In this document: positions 36,069 through 47,370 of the stretch, piece after piece
Position numbering within the stretch: position 1 is the stretch's first letter
Layout: each line of letters opens with the position of its first letter
Assembly (NCBI RefSeq): GCF_000516985.1
Contig: NW_006917101.1
Location: 1,914,834 to 1,978,833, forward strand
DNA from: Pestalotiopsis fici W106-1
Taxonomy: Eukaryota > Ascomycota > Sordariomycetes > Amphisphaeriales > Sporocadaceae
Length of the DNA stretch: 64,000 bases
Direction of reading: 5' to 3'
The notes under the pieces: model-generated
Seen by the model: the letters and a program-made list of their open reading frames with translations, nothing else
The model's database searches: none
Told to the model about the DNA's origin: nothing
Position numbers and translations under genes: made by a program

Positions 36069-38816
36069 GTTGGTCTGAATCGTCTTCGCTGTGTATGATA
36101 TGTTTCGACTCGATATCCCCCTCCCTCAATCCTTGCTACAAAGGGAACGCGTGTAATCAGGTCGAGTTGAATGTTTCGGTCGCGTCTCAATGTCGCTAGT
36201 GTTGCTGCTCTTGGTACTTCTTCTCTCCCGAGGCTCGGAGAAGGACTAACTACCAATTTCAGGGTGGGTCCAATTCCGATCAACAAACCTACTCGGGACT
36301 TACCAGCTTTAGTCTGGCTGATAAGGTTGGAAATATACTCTACCAAAAAGAGTGCTGGCGAGGAAAAAGAAGAAGAAGTAAATAGGGGAGAATTGAAGGA
36401 AAATGGAGAAGTCCTTTGGGAAGCAATGCTGAATGTCCGTATGAAGAAGAAAAAAAAAGGCAAAGACGCGAAGTCTTCTTAATTTGTGGTGGACCTATCG
36501 AGTGTGCTGTCATAGCCATGGAGAAGGCTGCCACTTTGAGACGGAAATATTGTGGTTCGGAGGCCCCGTTGCTAGGTCAACAGACGGGGAGTAGGGGTCT
36601 AGCAAAAGGTAAAAAGGGGGAGAAGTGGGGCGCACGTCGGGATTTTGGCGGGGCTCGACAACAATTGGCGCCGAACTTTAGAGCCGTCACGCCAAAGTTG
36701 ACCTGCGATAACGCGTCTGGTCGTTCATGTTAAAAGTTGGGGGACCTTGTTTGTACCTGACGCTCGCCTTCTATGCGTCTTCTGACGTTGTTTTCTTTCC
36801 CCAGAGCTAAACCTTCAGCCCTGTTGTTTCTCCATCAGACGAGACAAGAGACGCGGATTTGTGGGTTCTGAAAGCACCGAATCTGTCAACTACGTATGCA
36901 CAAGAGAAAAGTATGGGGTAATGCGAACCCTTGACCTTCAATGTGGCACTTCTTCATCATTGCGACGTGGGCAAAGATGCCACGAAGCCAACATTGGGAG
37001 TCACCACCATGATACGTATTGAATGTGGGGAACAACATCAACACCATCTTCAATGGTAGCATATCTCATGTTCGCTGTGCAGACCGTTCACCATACACAA
37101 TTTACTATTACCGCCTTACCTCTTTTGAGCCTGGGAACCGACAGAACATTATGGCTTTTCGTAGAATAATTCAACCGCAAGGAGTACCCCTTGTGATAGC
37201 GCGGTTTTCGGACATTCAGCAGCATTGAGGCAGCTCACCGGGCCGCATTCTGGTATTTGCACGACCACGCACAGGCATTTGCTCGATCGATTGGGCGGAG
37301 AACCAAGCTGACTAACGGGCCTGATCAAGCTCGCCAAAGTCCTCAAGACTCGAGCCAGCAAAACATGTCCTGCTATCGTCCAGGATTCTCTAGCTGAGGC
37401 ATGCATTATATATTGTATGGTTCCCTTGATGCTACTTGAGCAGTCAGTGCTCACCGTACATTGTACATTGCTAAGATATATCGTACACTGAACCCAGCTA
37501 CACCGAATAATTGTGATATTTTGCGGTTTCTCAAAATATTCCACCTTCCGGTAGTTTTTGCACATTCATGGTGGGTAAGTTTTTCCCATTTATAGCTTGG
37601 ATTTAGGCGTGCACCTCCATGGCCAGTTCAACGGGAAGACGGCAACGGCGCAATGCCTCATAGGTTCGGAAGCTTTCAAGAGCACCAACTTCCAAACGCC
37701 ATGAGCTTAGCTCTGAACTAAGAAAGCGCCACTTGATTGTATGATGATTTTGAAGCAGAGCCCGGAACAGTCTCCCAGCTTCTCTACTCTGTAATTGTCC
37801 AAGAGATGTGTATACTGCGTAGGTGAACTGTGCAAAGGAAGAAAAGGCGGTAGATTCCAAGGTTCACGATTGCAGGCTTGCAAGGCAAGACTAACCAGAA
37901 ACTGGAAATTTTAGAATACAGTGCTCTCAGGATCTCAGTCTGCAATGGACTCACCGATCAGTACATTGACTGAGATAATTGTAATTTACCAAGACATCAG
38001 GGCCTTAGACTCCAGATAGTCTTTCGGAGGGGTCGGGTCAATGATGTCCTCGGATGAAGTGATACTCAATCAGTGCTTCTGCTGGCAAGGCACATAAAGG
38101 TCGTCCTACTAATAACAGGTAGTACTATATGCAATTGATAATGCACCCTAGACCCCTTTCTGAGCAAAACTGCCTGATCGGGCTCTCAATGCTAGCATAC
38201 GTCATTTCCAGAACCAGCACTTGAGAATCACCGGAGATGTCGGTGATAATGTTGATCTTCCGTAAATAGCAGCTTTAGCTCAGGGCAAGTACGAGACTGA
38301 TCCGAGACCATCAATACCACTACGTTGCAGACACGAGGCTGCGACGTTTCCTTTGGTATGGTACCCAATCACGTCTTGTCGCACAACGATACACTATGGC
38401 GACACCAGAGTCAGCTGACATTCCTTCGCGTCGTCGTGTTCATGGAACGCCACTAACCCGACGACGATCCTATAGACTTGGGCTCTAAAACGGCATAGCG
38501 CCCACGCTGTCGGGTTCGCTTTTTCACAGTGCTGACTCCTTAGTGACATAGCCACCACCGTAAGTTGACGTGAGAAGTGCCGAGTAGACAACTCACAGAT
38601 GCTTTATGCTTGGTAGATTCAATGTTGTTGGGTGTCACGTAGCTCCGTCACCAATTCTAGTGTGACGGTATATAGTATTCTATAATTCGACCCAAAGGTC
38701 TCTGCCGAAGTACAAATACTCCTATAGCCCTGCTGTAACTGATTATCTTCACTTTAACATTACATTTCTCCTCAATCATAAAACCCATACAACCTCAAAG
38801 TTCTAATTCTTCGAAA
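36069..38816. other. Intergenic region of about 2.7 kb, nothing firm
   Basis: The left part is the kinesin promoter and a purine-rich run at 36355-36480. A minus-strand frame at 37603-37860 (85 codons) has a faint repeat-like look, but no motif, no partner exon and no clear start, so I do not call it. The right end is the promoter of the secreted-protein gene. Confidence 0.45.
38669..38674 (+). promoter_or_regulatory. TATA-like box of the secreted-protein gene
   Basis: TATATA lies 143 bp before the ATG at 38817. A pyrimidine-rich, A-rich leader lies just before the ATG, as in many expressed fungal genes. Confidence 0.4.
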
Positions 38817-39330
38817 ATGTACTTCTCAACCTTCATCGCTGCTGCGCTCTTGTCCAGCGGGTCTGCTTTCGCCGCCCCTACCGGCAATGCCGGTGTCGCA
38901 GCTCGCCAGACATACATTGGCTCCGTGAACTTCACCACCGTCGATGGCACGACCGTGCACTCCAACATGCAGGTCGGAGCTGGATATAGACAATTGAGTA
39001 AGACGAACCCATCTACAACCTCTGCGAGCATGTTGCAACGCACGCAATGAGGCAAAATGCTAACGCGGGCCTGTAATGAAACAGCACAACCGGGAGAACT
39101 GGCCGTCATGACAGCCCTGGTGGGCATTTCAGATAACCTCGTCTGCTCATCCCAGAGCAATGATGGCAAGACAACGACCGTTACAGGAATCCAGGTACGC
39201 ACTCCAAGGCCAAGGTTACCCTGATTACTTGATAGACTGACATCCACTGCTCTAGACCTCGACCATTGATCCGGCGAGACAGCAAGTCGAGGTCAAGTGC
39301 GACTGGATCGATGGCCCACCAACCGTCTAA
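38817..39330 (+). CDS. Small secreted protein
   Basis: Three exons, 38817-38997, 39085-39194 and 39256-39330, give 121 residues. The introns are 87 and 61 bp, and the frame closes exactly at TAA 39328-39330. MYFSTFIAAALLSSGSAFAAP is a clear signal peptide. The mature part has YIGSVNFTTVDGTTVHSN, only two cysteines, and VKCDWIDGPPTV at the end. The two Cys could form one disulphide. Small size, a signal peptide and a strong leader suit an abundantly secreted protein, perhaps effector-like, but no known family is evident and no function can be assigned. Confidence 0.75.
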
Positions 39331-39772
39331 AGAATGTCAAAGACCATGGGAAATGTTGCAAAGTTCATTGCATATGCTTTTTTTTCATCATGCGTTATTC
39401 TAGATATTATATTCAGATCGCAAATACTTTTCGAACGACCGTAGATCTGTTGGAATAGAGAAAAGGGACGAGTAAATAACCATGGATACCACCCGGAATT
39501 ATGCGCAGCAATCTTCTCTTGGTGATGGTTCTCTAGCTTGGAAAATACCTAAACATTGGCCTTTCAATTTCAATAATTTAATGTCATGCATCACGTCCTG
39601 TAGTCAATTCATACCATGAGAAAGACAACAGTCTTCGAATTCATTTGTCATGTCAATTTTCTGGTTGGGGTATATGGGACGTAATATAAAACAACGCTCG
39701 TGTCGTCATACAGATATGTACAAATTGTCTTCCCCAAAGACCTTGGAAGACTGCTGGCCTTGGATTTACATC
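39331..39772. other. Convergent 3' spacer
   Basis: This lies between the 3' ends of the secreted-protein gene (+) and the Vps38-like gene (-). It holds AT-rich UTR-type sequence and no gene evidence. Confidence 0.5.
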
Positions 39773-41674
39773 TCAGTTAACGATGTTCTCTCTCAAGCCT
39801 TTAGTTCTCAATGTAAATTTGGTGTCTTCATCAAGAGTTAGTCGGGCTGATGCGCTCCGCTCAGGCACTGGGCTGGCGGCTGTGCGGTGGTCACCATGAC
39901 TGTTGGGATCACTGATGATCAGCTTCCTTAAATCAGCTCTTTGCTTATCAAGCAGTTCACTATCGGCACTTCCACGTCGACTTCCTCCAGCACTACTTGC
40001 TCCATCGTCTATAGAAGTGCCAATGCGGCCTTTCATCTTGCCTGCCCACAATCCCCTGATGCCACCACGTTTCCGTTCAGGCAAATCATTGGTGCCAGCA
40101 CTGCAGACATAGAGTAAGTATTTCAGGTTTGGCAGCGTGTGTCGTATATCGACGACTTTGAGACCAGCACTGGCACACAGAGTCTCAATGTCCTTATTGA
40201 GTAAGAACCAGCCATAGTCGAATCGATACTGGGCAGTTGCTCCTCCACGTATATAGAGCGGAAAAGTACGTTCCTTGTCGGCTATTTGAGAAATATCGTC
40301 CCGAACGCTGCTCCTGGAGCCAAAAGGCGTAATGGGGTATGGTAGAGGCACGCCAAGATAGAATTGGAGTGCATGAGTCAGTTGGGCAACATAGCCCAAT
40401 CCTGCCGACAGGGCATTTTCTGCAGCAGTGTTCAAGGTCGGGTCATAGTCTGTATTGGGTAGCTCAATGCCGCAGATCTGGAAAGCTAGGGGTGCCCCAG
40501 AAGATGCCGCTGCAATCGGAAAGATCTGGCCAAGTTCTTCGCAGATACGTCGGCGTTGACCACGGATATTATCCCGCGCATCAATGATCGAAGCACGAGC
40601 ACTTGGTAGCTTTGTAGCAGCGTTTTCAATGTCTTGAGCAGTCTTGTCCTGTACCTCACAACCTTCGGCTATGGCAGCACGTCTAGCCGCAATTGACTGC
40701 TTCAACTCCTCACGACGGGCTTCGGCGGCTTTGAGAGAACGTTGCTCAGCTGTGAGATACTTATTCGCCAGCCTGGCCTTTTCTTCCGCCATGGGGACTG
40801 GGTCCGGAGGCGTTCGTTCCAAAATCCCATTGATCTGAGCCGTCAAAGCTTCACGCGTTGCGAGGGCGTCTTGAATAGATGCTTCAAGGTTTGAGAGTTT
40901 CATCAGCGCATTGTACGATGAAGTAGATAGAGGCGTGCCTTGTTTGGGTTCGGGTACTCTAGCCGGTAGTTCAAGACAATAAATCCCGTCGATCAGGTGG
41001 AATACCAAGCAGTTGGGAGGGAAATGCTGGTTGCGAAGAGTTCCCATAAAGTTAAGAAGCCGCAATTCGACTGCTTGGTCGAGTAAAAGAAGCCATTGGT
41101 CTTGTCGTTTTCCCCATATCTTGACTACTACTTCGGCAGATCGTGTGATGTGGGAATGGGCTTGTGACAGATCAAAGAAACGAAAGTTGAAATTCTGTAG
41201 TTTCCAAACGAGGTCAGCAACAGCTCCCTTTTACTTGACTAGAAGAACCGTATTGCTACAGAGTTCCAATGTTGCTCATACCGTTGATCGGTCCTTAACC
41301 TCGCTGATGTACACCGGGTCCTCGACGCCTTCGACGTGCAAAGAGAAGAAGGCATCGGCTGCTCGCCTCTCAATGGCAACTTCTAGGGCCTTCTGTCTGA
41401 TTACCGGGCTCTTGTTCGCAAGATTAGTGCTTCGCCGTCGAATCTTGGTCGGTCGATCCCGCAGTGACTCGGAGGATGCCGCATGGTGGAGTTGCGAGCT
41501 GGCCTTGAGGGCCTGAAGCTTTGTCGTTGACCCCTTTCCCAGGTTTAAATCATCCGTCGTCTTTCCATGTGGTCGCACAAAGCTCAAATTCCGTAGGTAG
41601 ATTCCTTGCAGGTGACGTAGACGACGGTTCTGCGGCAGGAGAAGCGGGCGCGTCGACTCAGTCGAGAGAGACAT
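39773..41674 (-). CDS. Vps38/UVRAG-like autophagy and endosomal sorting protein
   Basis: Two exons, 41674-41282 and 41227-39773, around a 54-bp intron, give 615 residues. ATG at 41674 (MSLSTESTRPLLLPQNRR) is the first in frame. N-terminal RRLRHLQGIYLRNLSF is characteristic of fungal UVRAG/Atg14-domain proteins. A C2-like stretch with FFSLHVEGVEDPVYISEV follows, then a coiled coil at about 235-325. The C-terminal domain includes LGYVAQLTHALQFYL and YRFDYGWFLLNKDIE. In yeast and animals this protein joins the Vps34-Vps15-Vps30 lipid kinase to make PI3P on endosomes. The Ser-rich tail is probably regulatory. Vps38-like is preferred to Atg14 by the N-terminal motif. Confidence 0.85.
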
Positions 41675-42298
41675 GGTTCGTGACGCGACAAGCTGCAAGC
41701 GGCAGCAGGAACGCCGGTAAATATCTCATTTGCTGGCAAACACAGTCCTTTGGAGTTGTCAATGTCGAGACTGCATGCGTAAGATCTCTGGATAAAGCTT
41801 GCACCAGGGTGCTGCACAATGAACAGGCCGGCAAACGTCGCATCAAAGCACCCGATCGCTCAGTAAGGCCAGCATCGTTCGCGCCGTCAGGATGGTGATG
41901 ATATGCACTGAAACGTCATGGCATGCAGCACGCGAACTGCTCAAGCTCAGCACTAGCTGTAGCATAGCTGCTGCAGCTTCGGGCGGCCATTGGTGGCAGA
42001 ATCGCGGGGTACAGGCGGCGAGCAGGTCTCGATTTCAGCGTGCTCAGCGGACTTTGGGCGTGGTGCAGCTCTAGACCCATAATGCACTAGACATTCGGAC
42101 TGTTAAGCTCGACAAGATAACAACTCCAACAACGGACCTGCGATGGAAATCAGCATTCAGTACTTCACTCGACCATGATTCTTTTGTGCCACAGCCCATG
42201 AATGACGAGCGCGTTCCTTTGAGCACCTCTCCAATCCCACGCGCACCAGATGTTGAGACTAAGTGTGTCCATGGCGCTCAGAGCGATTCGATGCCGAC
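41675..42298. promoter_or_regulatory. Divergent promoter region, Vps38-like and RTC1 genes
   Basis: 624 bp separates the two start codons of oppositely transcribed genes. The region must hold both promoters. I see no TATA box and no clear factor site, only ordinary composition. Confidence 0.5.
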
Positions 42299-45200
42299 AT
42301 GTATAATCAAGGCAACCTGAAGGGCTTGCGCCGCCTGTTGGGCAGGCCGGCCAACGACTCGACCGCCACCGACAACAATCTGGGCCCGAGTGGTTCACCA
42401 ATTGTCCCTTCATACCGGCCGAGCGCATCTCAAGATGCCGACTACGCGACAAGTGGGCCGATCGCGTGCATAGACAAATCGCCCGATGGCCAATTCGCCG
42501 TTCTCGGCGGGCGGCATGTTCTAAAGACAATCCAGGTGGATGGATCAAGCGTGAAAGAGGGCATTGATGTCCGCGCAACCATCACTGCGCAACCGACTGC
42601 CAAGGGGACCGCATCGACTACAAATTCAGACCAATTGTCAATTAAGGATGTCAAATGGGCTACGAATGCCAGTGGAGAGCCGACAATCTTTACGGCTTGC
42701 GCCAATGGCCGGATATTCCAGTACAACCTCAGTCGCCTGGGCTCCAAGGCACCGGGTGGCACTGGGCTAGAATTCGTACAGATGCGTGAGGACTCTCGTC
42801 AGATCAACACGCTCGATATCAACCCACATCGAAATACCTGGCTTCTTTCGGGCAGCCAGGACGGAATCGTGAGATGTTTTGATACAAAGAACCCAGTCTC
42901 CAATCGAACTGGCCAAGCAACATACCGCGCCTTTCAGGCTTTTAAGTGTAACGCGGAAGGGATACGGGATGTTGCGTGGTCTCCAAAGGATGGCATGGTC
43001 TTTGCCTGCGCAACTGAATCCGGTGCCGTCCTCAAATGGGATATACGGAAACCCAACGCGCCACTATTGAGAATCAATGCCCATGACCCTACGAGAGGAG
43101 CGACATCCATCGCCTGGCACTTTGACGGCGTTCGTCTTCTGAGCGCAGGTCTCGATAGTGCCTGTCATATCTGGGATGTCTCTGAAACTGCTAGCAAGAG
43201 ACAAAAGCCCAAATGGAGCATCACAACGCCCGCCCCTATTTCTTCAGTAGCTTGGCGACCACCATTGTGGTCAGCCACTGCGAGGGGTAAGAGAGCAGCG
43301 CAGATCGCCGTCTCCTATGTCGACGGGCCAACCAAAGGATATGGCATCAGCCCTGTGCATATATGGGACTTTGGCCGTCCAACCATGCCTTTCAAGGAGA
43401 TCGACCGCTTTGATTACTCACCCAGTGCATTGCTATGGCATGATCAAGATCTTCTTTGGACCGCTGGGGCTAACGGGTTCGTCCAATGCGATGTAGCCTA
43501 TGCTCCCAAAGTCATTGATCGCAAAGCACCCTCTTGTCTCGCGTTCTCTCCTACCGGCGACGTGCTCATGGTTTTGGAAGAGCGCACCCAACCTCGCAGG
43601 CCACATCCCACGATATCCACCCACGACATGTTGCCAACTTCCTCTTTCAGCTCTAGTCCAAATGCGCAGGGGTTAAGTCATAGTCGAAGCGACTCAGAGG
43701 AAGATGTCGTTGGCAGCTTCTTGGGACCATCGACGACCGGAAGCCAGAGGTCACAAAACTCCAGTCTTCGTCCCGCAGCAGCAGCATTGAGTTCAACGCC
43801 ACCTTCAGGGTCCATCAACGATGAACCAACCATACCCCTGGAACAATCAATCGCAATCACCAAGGGGTTCAAGCCCAACCAGGTGATGGCTATTGGGCAG
43901 GCCGCCCCGCCTCTGAAGACGAGGCATTACCAGTTCCTCTCACACCATTATCTGACCTGTCTCCTCTTGGACTTACCATACGGCCCGGGCAGGACTTCCC
44001 TTGACCTTCGTGTCTGCGGTATCATGGAACACTACGCACGAGCTGCTGAGAGTGTTGGGCAGCTTCGTCTTGCTCAGACGTGGCGTATCCTAGCCCAGGC
44101 GTTTTCTGCGCTCTTGAAACGGCGAGCGCAGTATCACCTCGAAGTACGAATGGCCAAACGCAAGAATTCAAAGTCTCCGTTGCTGATCAGTCGAGGGGAT
44201 TCCAAACTTAATCTTCAGAAACTTGTGAAGCCAGCGCCGCACGATGTGGGAGGTGATGAGACACCAAGAAAGGCTTCCTCAATTCGGTCGGCGGATAACC
44301 GTTCGAGCCTCGGCCATTCATTTTTATTGGGCGATGCTGAAAGTGAATCCAATGTGCCAACACCTATCGCCCGGCCTGTTAGGGAAGATGTCCCCGAGTC
44401 CCACCAATTCGTGCCCGGTAAGGTTTTGACGCCCGTCCAAGAATTGGACAGCTTCAGATTGCCGCCGGCATTCCACAGAGACATTGTTCAAACGAGTCCG
44501 AGGAAAAGGCATGATTCAGCACCGTTGTCTGATGCAAGCCACAACTCTCAAATTTCCAGCACAGAGGGTTATGACTTTTATGATATTGAAGCCGCAGAAG
44601 AGATACCACATGCTATTGATGTTCCCAAGAAGAAGGAACCGCTGTCTTTGGATTACGTGGAGCCTCGAGCTTCAAGCAGCCAAAGACGCCAGCCAATCAG
44701 ACACGATTCCGAAGAGAGTTTTGGTCAAATGTTCTCAGTATCGGATGGAAACAGGATTCCTACCGCAGGCAGCTCCGTTGCAAACAGCATGCAACATGAT
44801 GCAGGACGACCCGATGCAACAATTGGCTCTAGTACATCTTCTTTGGATGATTATCATAGTCGAATCCGAGGCAAGCAGATTCTCGACTCACCCGAAGAGT
44901 CAGGCATCAGCGGTCCACAGAGTTTACAACAGGCTGATTCGGCTGGATCTCAGGAGATCTTCATGATTTCGCAAACTACCGTAGACAGCGTCGAAAGCCA
45001 AGGATCTCAGCTAGAGTTCCATGACTTCTCCCAGCCATCTCTGGAGCTTTCTCCCATTGCACCAAAGGTCAAGCAACCACAGTCTCCCCGCAACAAGTCA
45101 CATGATCGAGTCCCTTCAGAGCAGCCAGAGGAAAACACATCGACTACCATTACCGAAACGGATTACATGCCTTGGGATGATGATCCTCCATATCCGTTCC

Positions 45201-46387
45201 CGCTATCCACAGAAGTTGAGAATAAAATCACCGCTCCATCACTAAGACCATATGAGCTATTATCACGGGTGCTGGAGTATGAAGCTCAAAATTCTGCGCT
45301 AAATGCATCCGCCATCATCCTCCTTCTTCGGCCGTTGGTTCCAGCAGAGATTATTGATTCTCACATGGCCACTGCGATATTGCGGCACCACCACGACCGT
45401 CTCATGAAGCAACAATTCTTTATTGAGGCTGCATTGCTACGCAACCTCTGTGTAGTTGATTGGCCGGATGGTATGGAGGTTTGGGGGGATAATTACACTT
45501 CCATCTTCTTCCCAGCACAAGACCCTCAACGAGTCTCGGCTAGCTTCTCATGTCCCAACTGCCACAAGCCGCGCGAGATCAACCGGAACAGCGACCTTGG
45601 GGTCTGGAAATGTGAGAGGTGTGGATACACGATGGGGCCTTGTGCTGTATGTAAGCATAGGGATGCTACCGTGGTTTCGCATCCACCAATCCCACTTACC
45701 AAGGGAGTTGCACAGAGGCGGTCAACAGGAGACGATTCAATTTTGTCTACTTGGTGGTATTGCCCAGGCTGTAAGCACGGTGGCCATGCAGCTTGCATGG
45801 AAGGCTGGCATGCACCGGTCCCCTCTGATGACGTTAATGGCGACGAGGTTCACATTGGCACGCCTGGCTTCTTAGGCAATGTTACAGGGGAGGCCTTCAG
45901 TGGAGGATGCTGCCCATTGGATGGCTGCGGCCATGCATGTCTTCCTGGCCCATGGCGAGACATACTAGGCAATCAACAGAAGGAGCCACTGGAGCGAAAA
46001 GTGCGAGAGCAAACCAGAAGCACGATTCCATTATTGCATCGCAACGATCAGAAAATGGAACCCGAGAGTGAATTCATTGGGTCAGCTCCTGCTGTGATTG
46101 GTGGAGTGCGTGGCGATGGTCTCATTGTTTCACAGAGTCGAGCAGTAGAGGGGGTACGGGAGGCTCTCAAAGCCTCTGACCTTGGAAATGGCAACCTCGC
46201 AGAAGACGGCAACCGATTCTCACGTGCTGCCGGCGGTATTCTGAGTGTGCTTGGTACTAGTCCAGGTCGTTCAAGCAGCCAGGGATCTCCAGTTGTCGGG
46301 AGCCAAAACAGTCGTGCCAACGATCGTAGCGAGAGAGATAAGAGGAAAAGTGTCAAGTTCGTAGGTGCCACCGATGAGCGGCGTTAG
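42299..46387 (+). CDS. RTC1: Rtc1/Sea2 (WDR24-type) subunit of the SEA complex
   Basis: A single exon of 1,362 residues. ATG at 42299 (MYNQGNLKGL) is the first ATG in a frame that opens earlier only with GTG. Residues about 50-420 are WD40 repeats, including LLSGSQDGIVRCFD, GVRLLSAGLDSACHIWD and AHDPTRGATSIAWHF. The middle is a long Ser-rich, Pro-rich, acidic linker. Residues about 1083-1210 form a zinc-binding RING-like end, with CPNC...CERCGY...CAVC and WWYCPGCKHGGHAAC. Rtc1 belongs to the vacuolar SEA/GATOR complex that tunes TORC1 to amino acids. The length exceeds the yeast and animal proteins mainly through the linker, as is usual in Pezizomycotina. Confidence 0.9.
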   Translation: MYNQGNLKGLRRLLGRPANDSTATDNNLGPSGSPIVPSYRPSASQDADYATSGPIACIDKSPDGQFAVLGGRHVLKTIQVDGSSVKEGIDVRATITAQPTAKGTASTTNSDQLSIKDVKWATNASGEPTIFTACANGRIFQYNLSRLGSKAPGGTGLEFVQMREDSRQINTLDINPHRNTWLLSGSQDGIVRCFDTKNPVSNRTGQATYRAFQAFKCNAEGIRDVAWSPKDGMVFACATESGAVLKWDIRKPNAPLLRINAHDPTRGATSIAWHFDGVRLLSAGLDSACHIWDVSETASKRQKPKWSITTPAPISSVAWRPPLWSATARGKRAAQIAVSYVDGPTKGYGISPVHIWDFGRPTMPFKEIDRFDYSPSALLWHDQDLLWTAGANGFVQCDVAYAPKVIDRKAPSCLAFSPTGDVLMVLEERTQPRRPHPTISTHDMLPTSSFSSSPNAQGLSHSRSDSEEDVVGSFLGPSTTGSQRSQNSSLRPAAAALSSTPPSGSINDEPTIPLEQSIAITKGFKPNQVMAIGQAAPPLKTRHYQFLSHHYLTCLLLDLPYGPGRTSLDLRVCGIMEHYARAAESVGQLRLAQTWRILAQAFSALLKRRAQYHLEVRMAKRKNSKSPLLISRGDSKLNLQKLVKPAPHDVGGDETPRKASSIRSADNRSSLGHSFLLGDAESESNVPTPIARPVREDVPESHQFVPGKVLTPVQELDSFRLPPAFHRDIVQTSPRKRHDSAPLSDASHNSQISSTEGYDFYDIEAAEEIPHAIDVPKKKEPLSLDYVEPRASSSQRRQPIRHDSEESFGQMFSVSDGNRIPTAGSSVANSMQHDAGRPDATIGSSTSSLDDYHSRIRGKQILDSPEESGISGPQSLQQADSAGSQEIFMISQTTVDSVESQGSQLEFHDFSQPSLELSPIAPKVKQPQSPRNKSHDRVPSEQPEENTSTTITETDYMPWDDDPPYPFPLSTEVENKITAPSLRPYELLSRVLEYEAQNSALNASAIILLLRPLVPAEIIDSHMATAILRHHHDRLMKQQFFIEAALLRNLCVVDWPDGMEVWGDNYTSIFFPAQDPQRVSASFSCPNCHKPREINRNSDLGVWKCERCGYTMGPCAVCKHRDATVVSHPPIPLTKGVAQRRSTGDDSILSTWWYCPGCKHGGHAACMEGWHAPVPSDDVNGDEVHIGTPGFLGNVTGEAFSGGCCPLDGCGHACLPGPWRDILGNQQKEPLERKVREQTRSTIPLLHRNDQKMEPESEFIGSAPAVIGGVRGDGLIVSQSRAVEGVREALKASDLGNGNLAEDGNRFSRAAGGILSVLGTSPGRSSSQGSPVVGSQNSRANDRSERDKRKSVKFVGATDERR

Positions 46388-47370
46388 GTACAGCAGCCGT
46401 CAGACAGCCCAGAGTCCGGAGCAGTACCCGATTATACGGGTGCGCCCGGCTCAACAAGCGCCAACAATCCTCTATCAAAGAACAAGAAAAAAGTCCGTTT
46501 CGCGGCCGACCAAAAGAGCACCTGGGAATCTTGGCTCACGCCTAGGTGGAGCTGGTTCGGAGCCCGTCCGAAAACCACCCGCGCCGAATCTGGTGCGGGC
46601 GCACGTCAACCAGCAAGAGCCCCACATGCCGAGCAACAATCACGACCATGAGTTTTCCGAGGATAAGATTTCACGGTGTCCTACGAAGGAACATGCTCAC
46701 GCGAATACTTTGATCAGGAAAGGGCCTTTTGTTGCAACATGACGTGATACGTGTCGCATTTGAAGCAAAGTTGGAGAAGGATAATTACATGTTGCTGAAT
46801 ATCGGCTCATGGAAGAGAAATAATTGTAGAACTAGATTTGGGGGCGTTGATCTGTTTCGTATACCCAGGATGAAGTGAGTGGTGGAACAGCATCTGCATC
46901 ACATAGGCAGTCTTTCACAATGGAGGCAAGATGTTCTAACCAGAACTGTAATTGACAAGATTCATACAAACTATCAAGATAAAGACTAATCATTTGTGAA
47001 ATAGAGAGGAAGGTGACAGCATTGCCATTGGTGGCCGAAAACGGAGCCCGCTGTGGAAGCGATATGGAGTTAGGGTCCGTCTATTGGAGGCGCGGAACCA
47101 CAGCCGAGCCACCGGATATGCGCCGAATATTCGGACGGCTTATCCGGCTTCCCCTCACACTGAATAGTTGTTCATATACTGCTTCTTGAGGCTTTGCGAT
47201 GCTGAGATTACGTATCCGTTTACATTTTCGTCTTTAAAGAACACCTACAGGAACAATTCTGTTTATTATTTTGGCAAGATTTGTAAAGCCAGCATCAGGT
47301 GTCCAATTTAACTTGGAAATATAGTTGGTCGTTCACGGCATTTAGAGCTAAACGCTTATCATACTTCACA
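46388..47370. other. Intergenic region of about 1 kb with a dyad element
   Basis: This holds the RTC1 3' UTR and the aldolase promoter. A nested inverted repeat at 47112-47147 is listed separately. No gene is supported. Confidence 0.5.
47112..47147. promoter_or_regulatory. Nested inverted repeat upstream of the aldolase gene
   Basis: CCGAATATTCGG (47123-47134) is a perfect 12-bp palindrome. It is flanked by CCGGATA (47112-47118) and its exact reverse complement TATCCGG (47141-47147). The centres differ by only 1 bp. CGG-type half-sites suit a dimeric Zn2Cys6 regulator. The site lies about 225-260 bp before the ATG. Confidence 0.5.

Noticed and set aside
37603..37860. 85-codon minus-strand frame with a faint helical repeat look
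   Set aside because: No domain motif, no start context and no partner exon were found.
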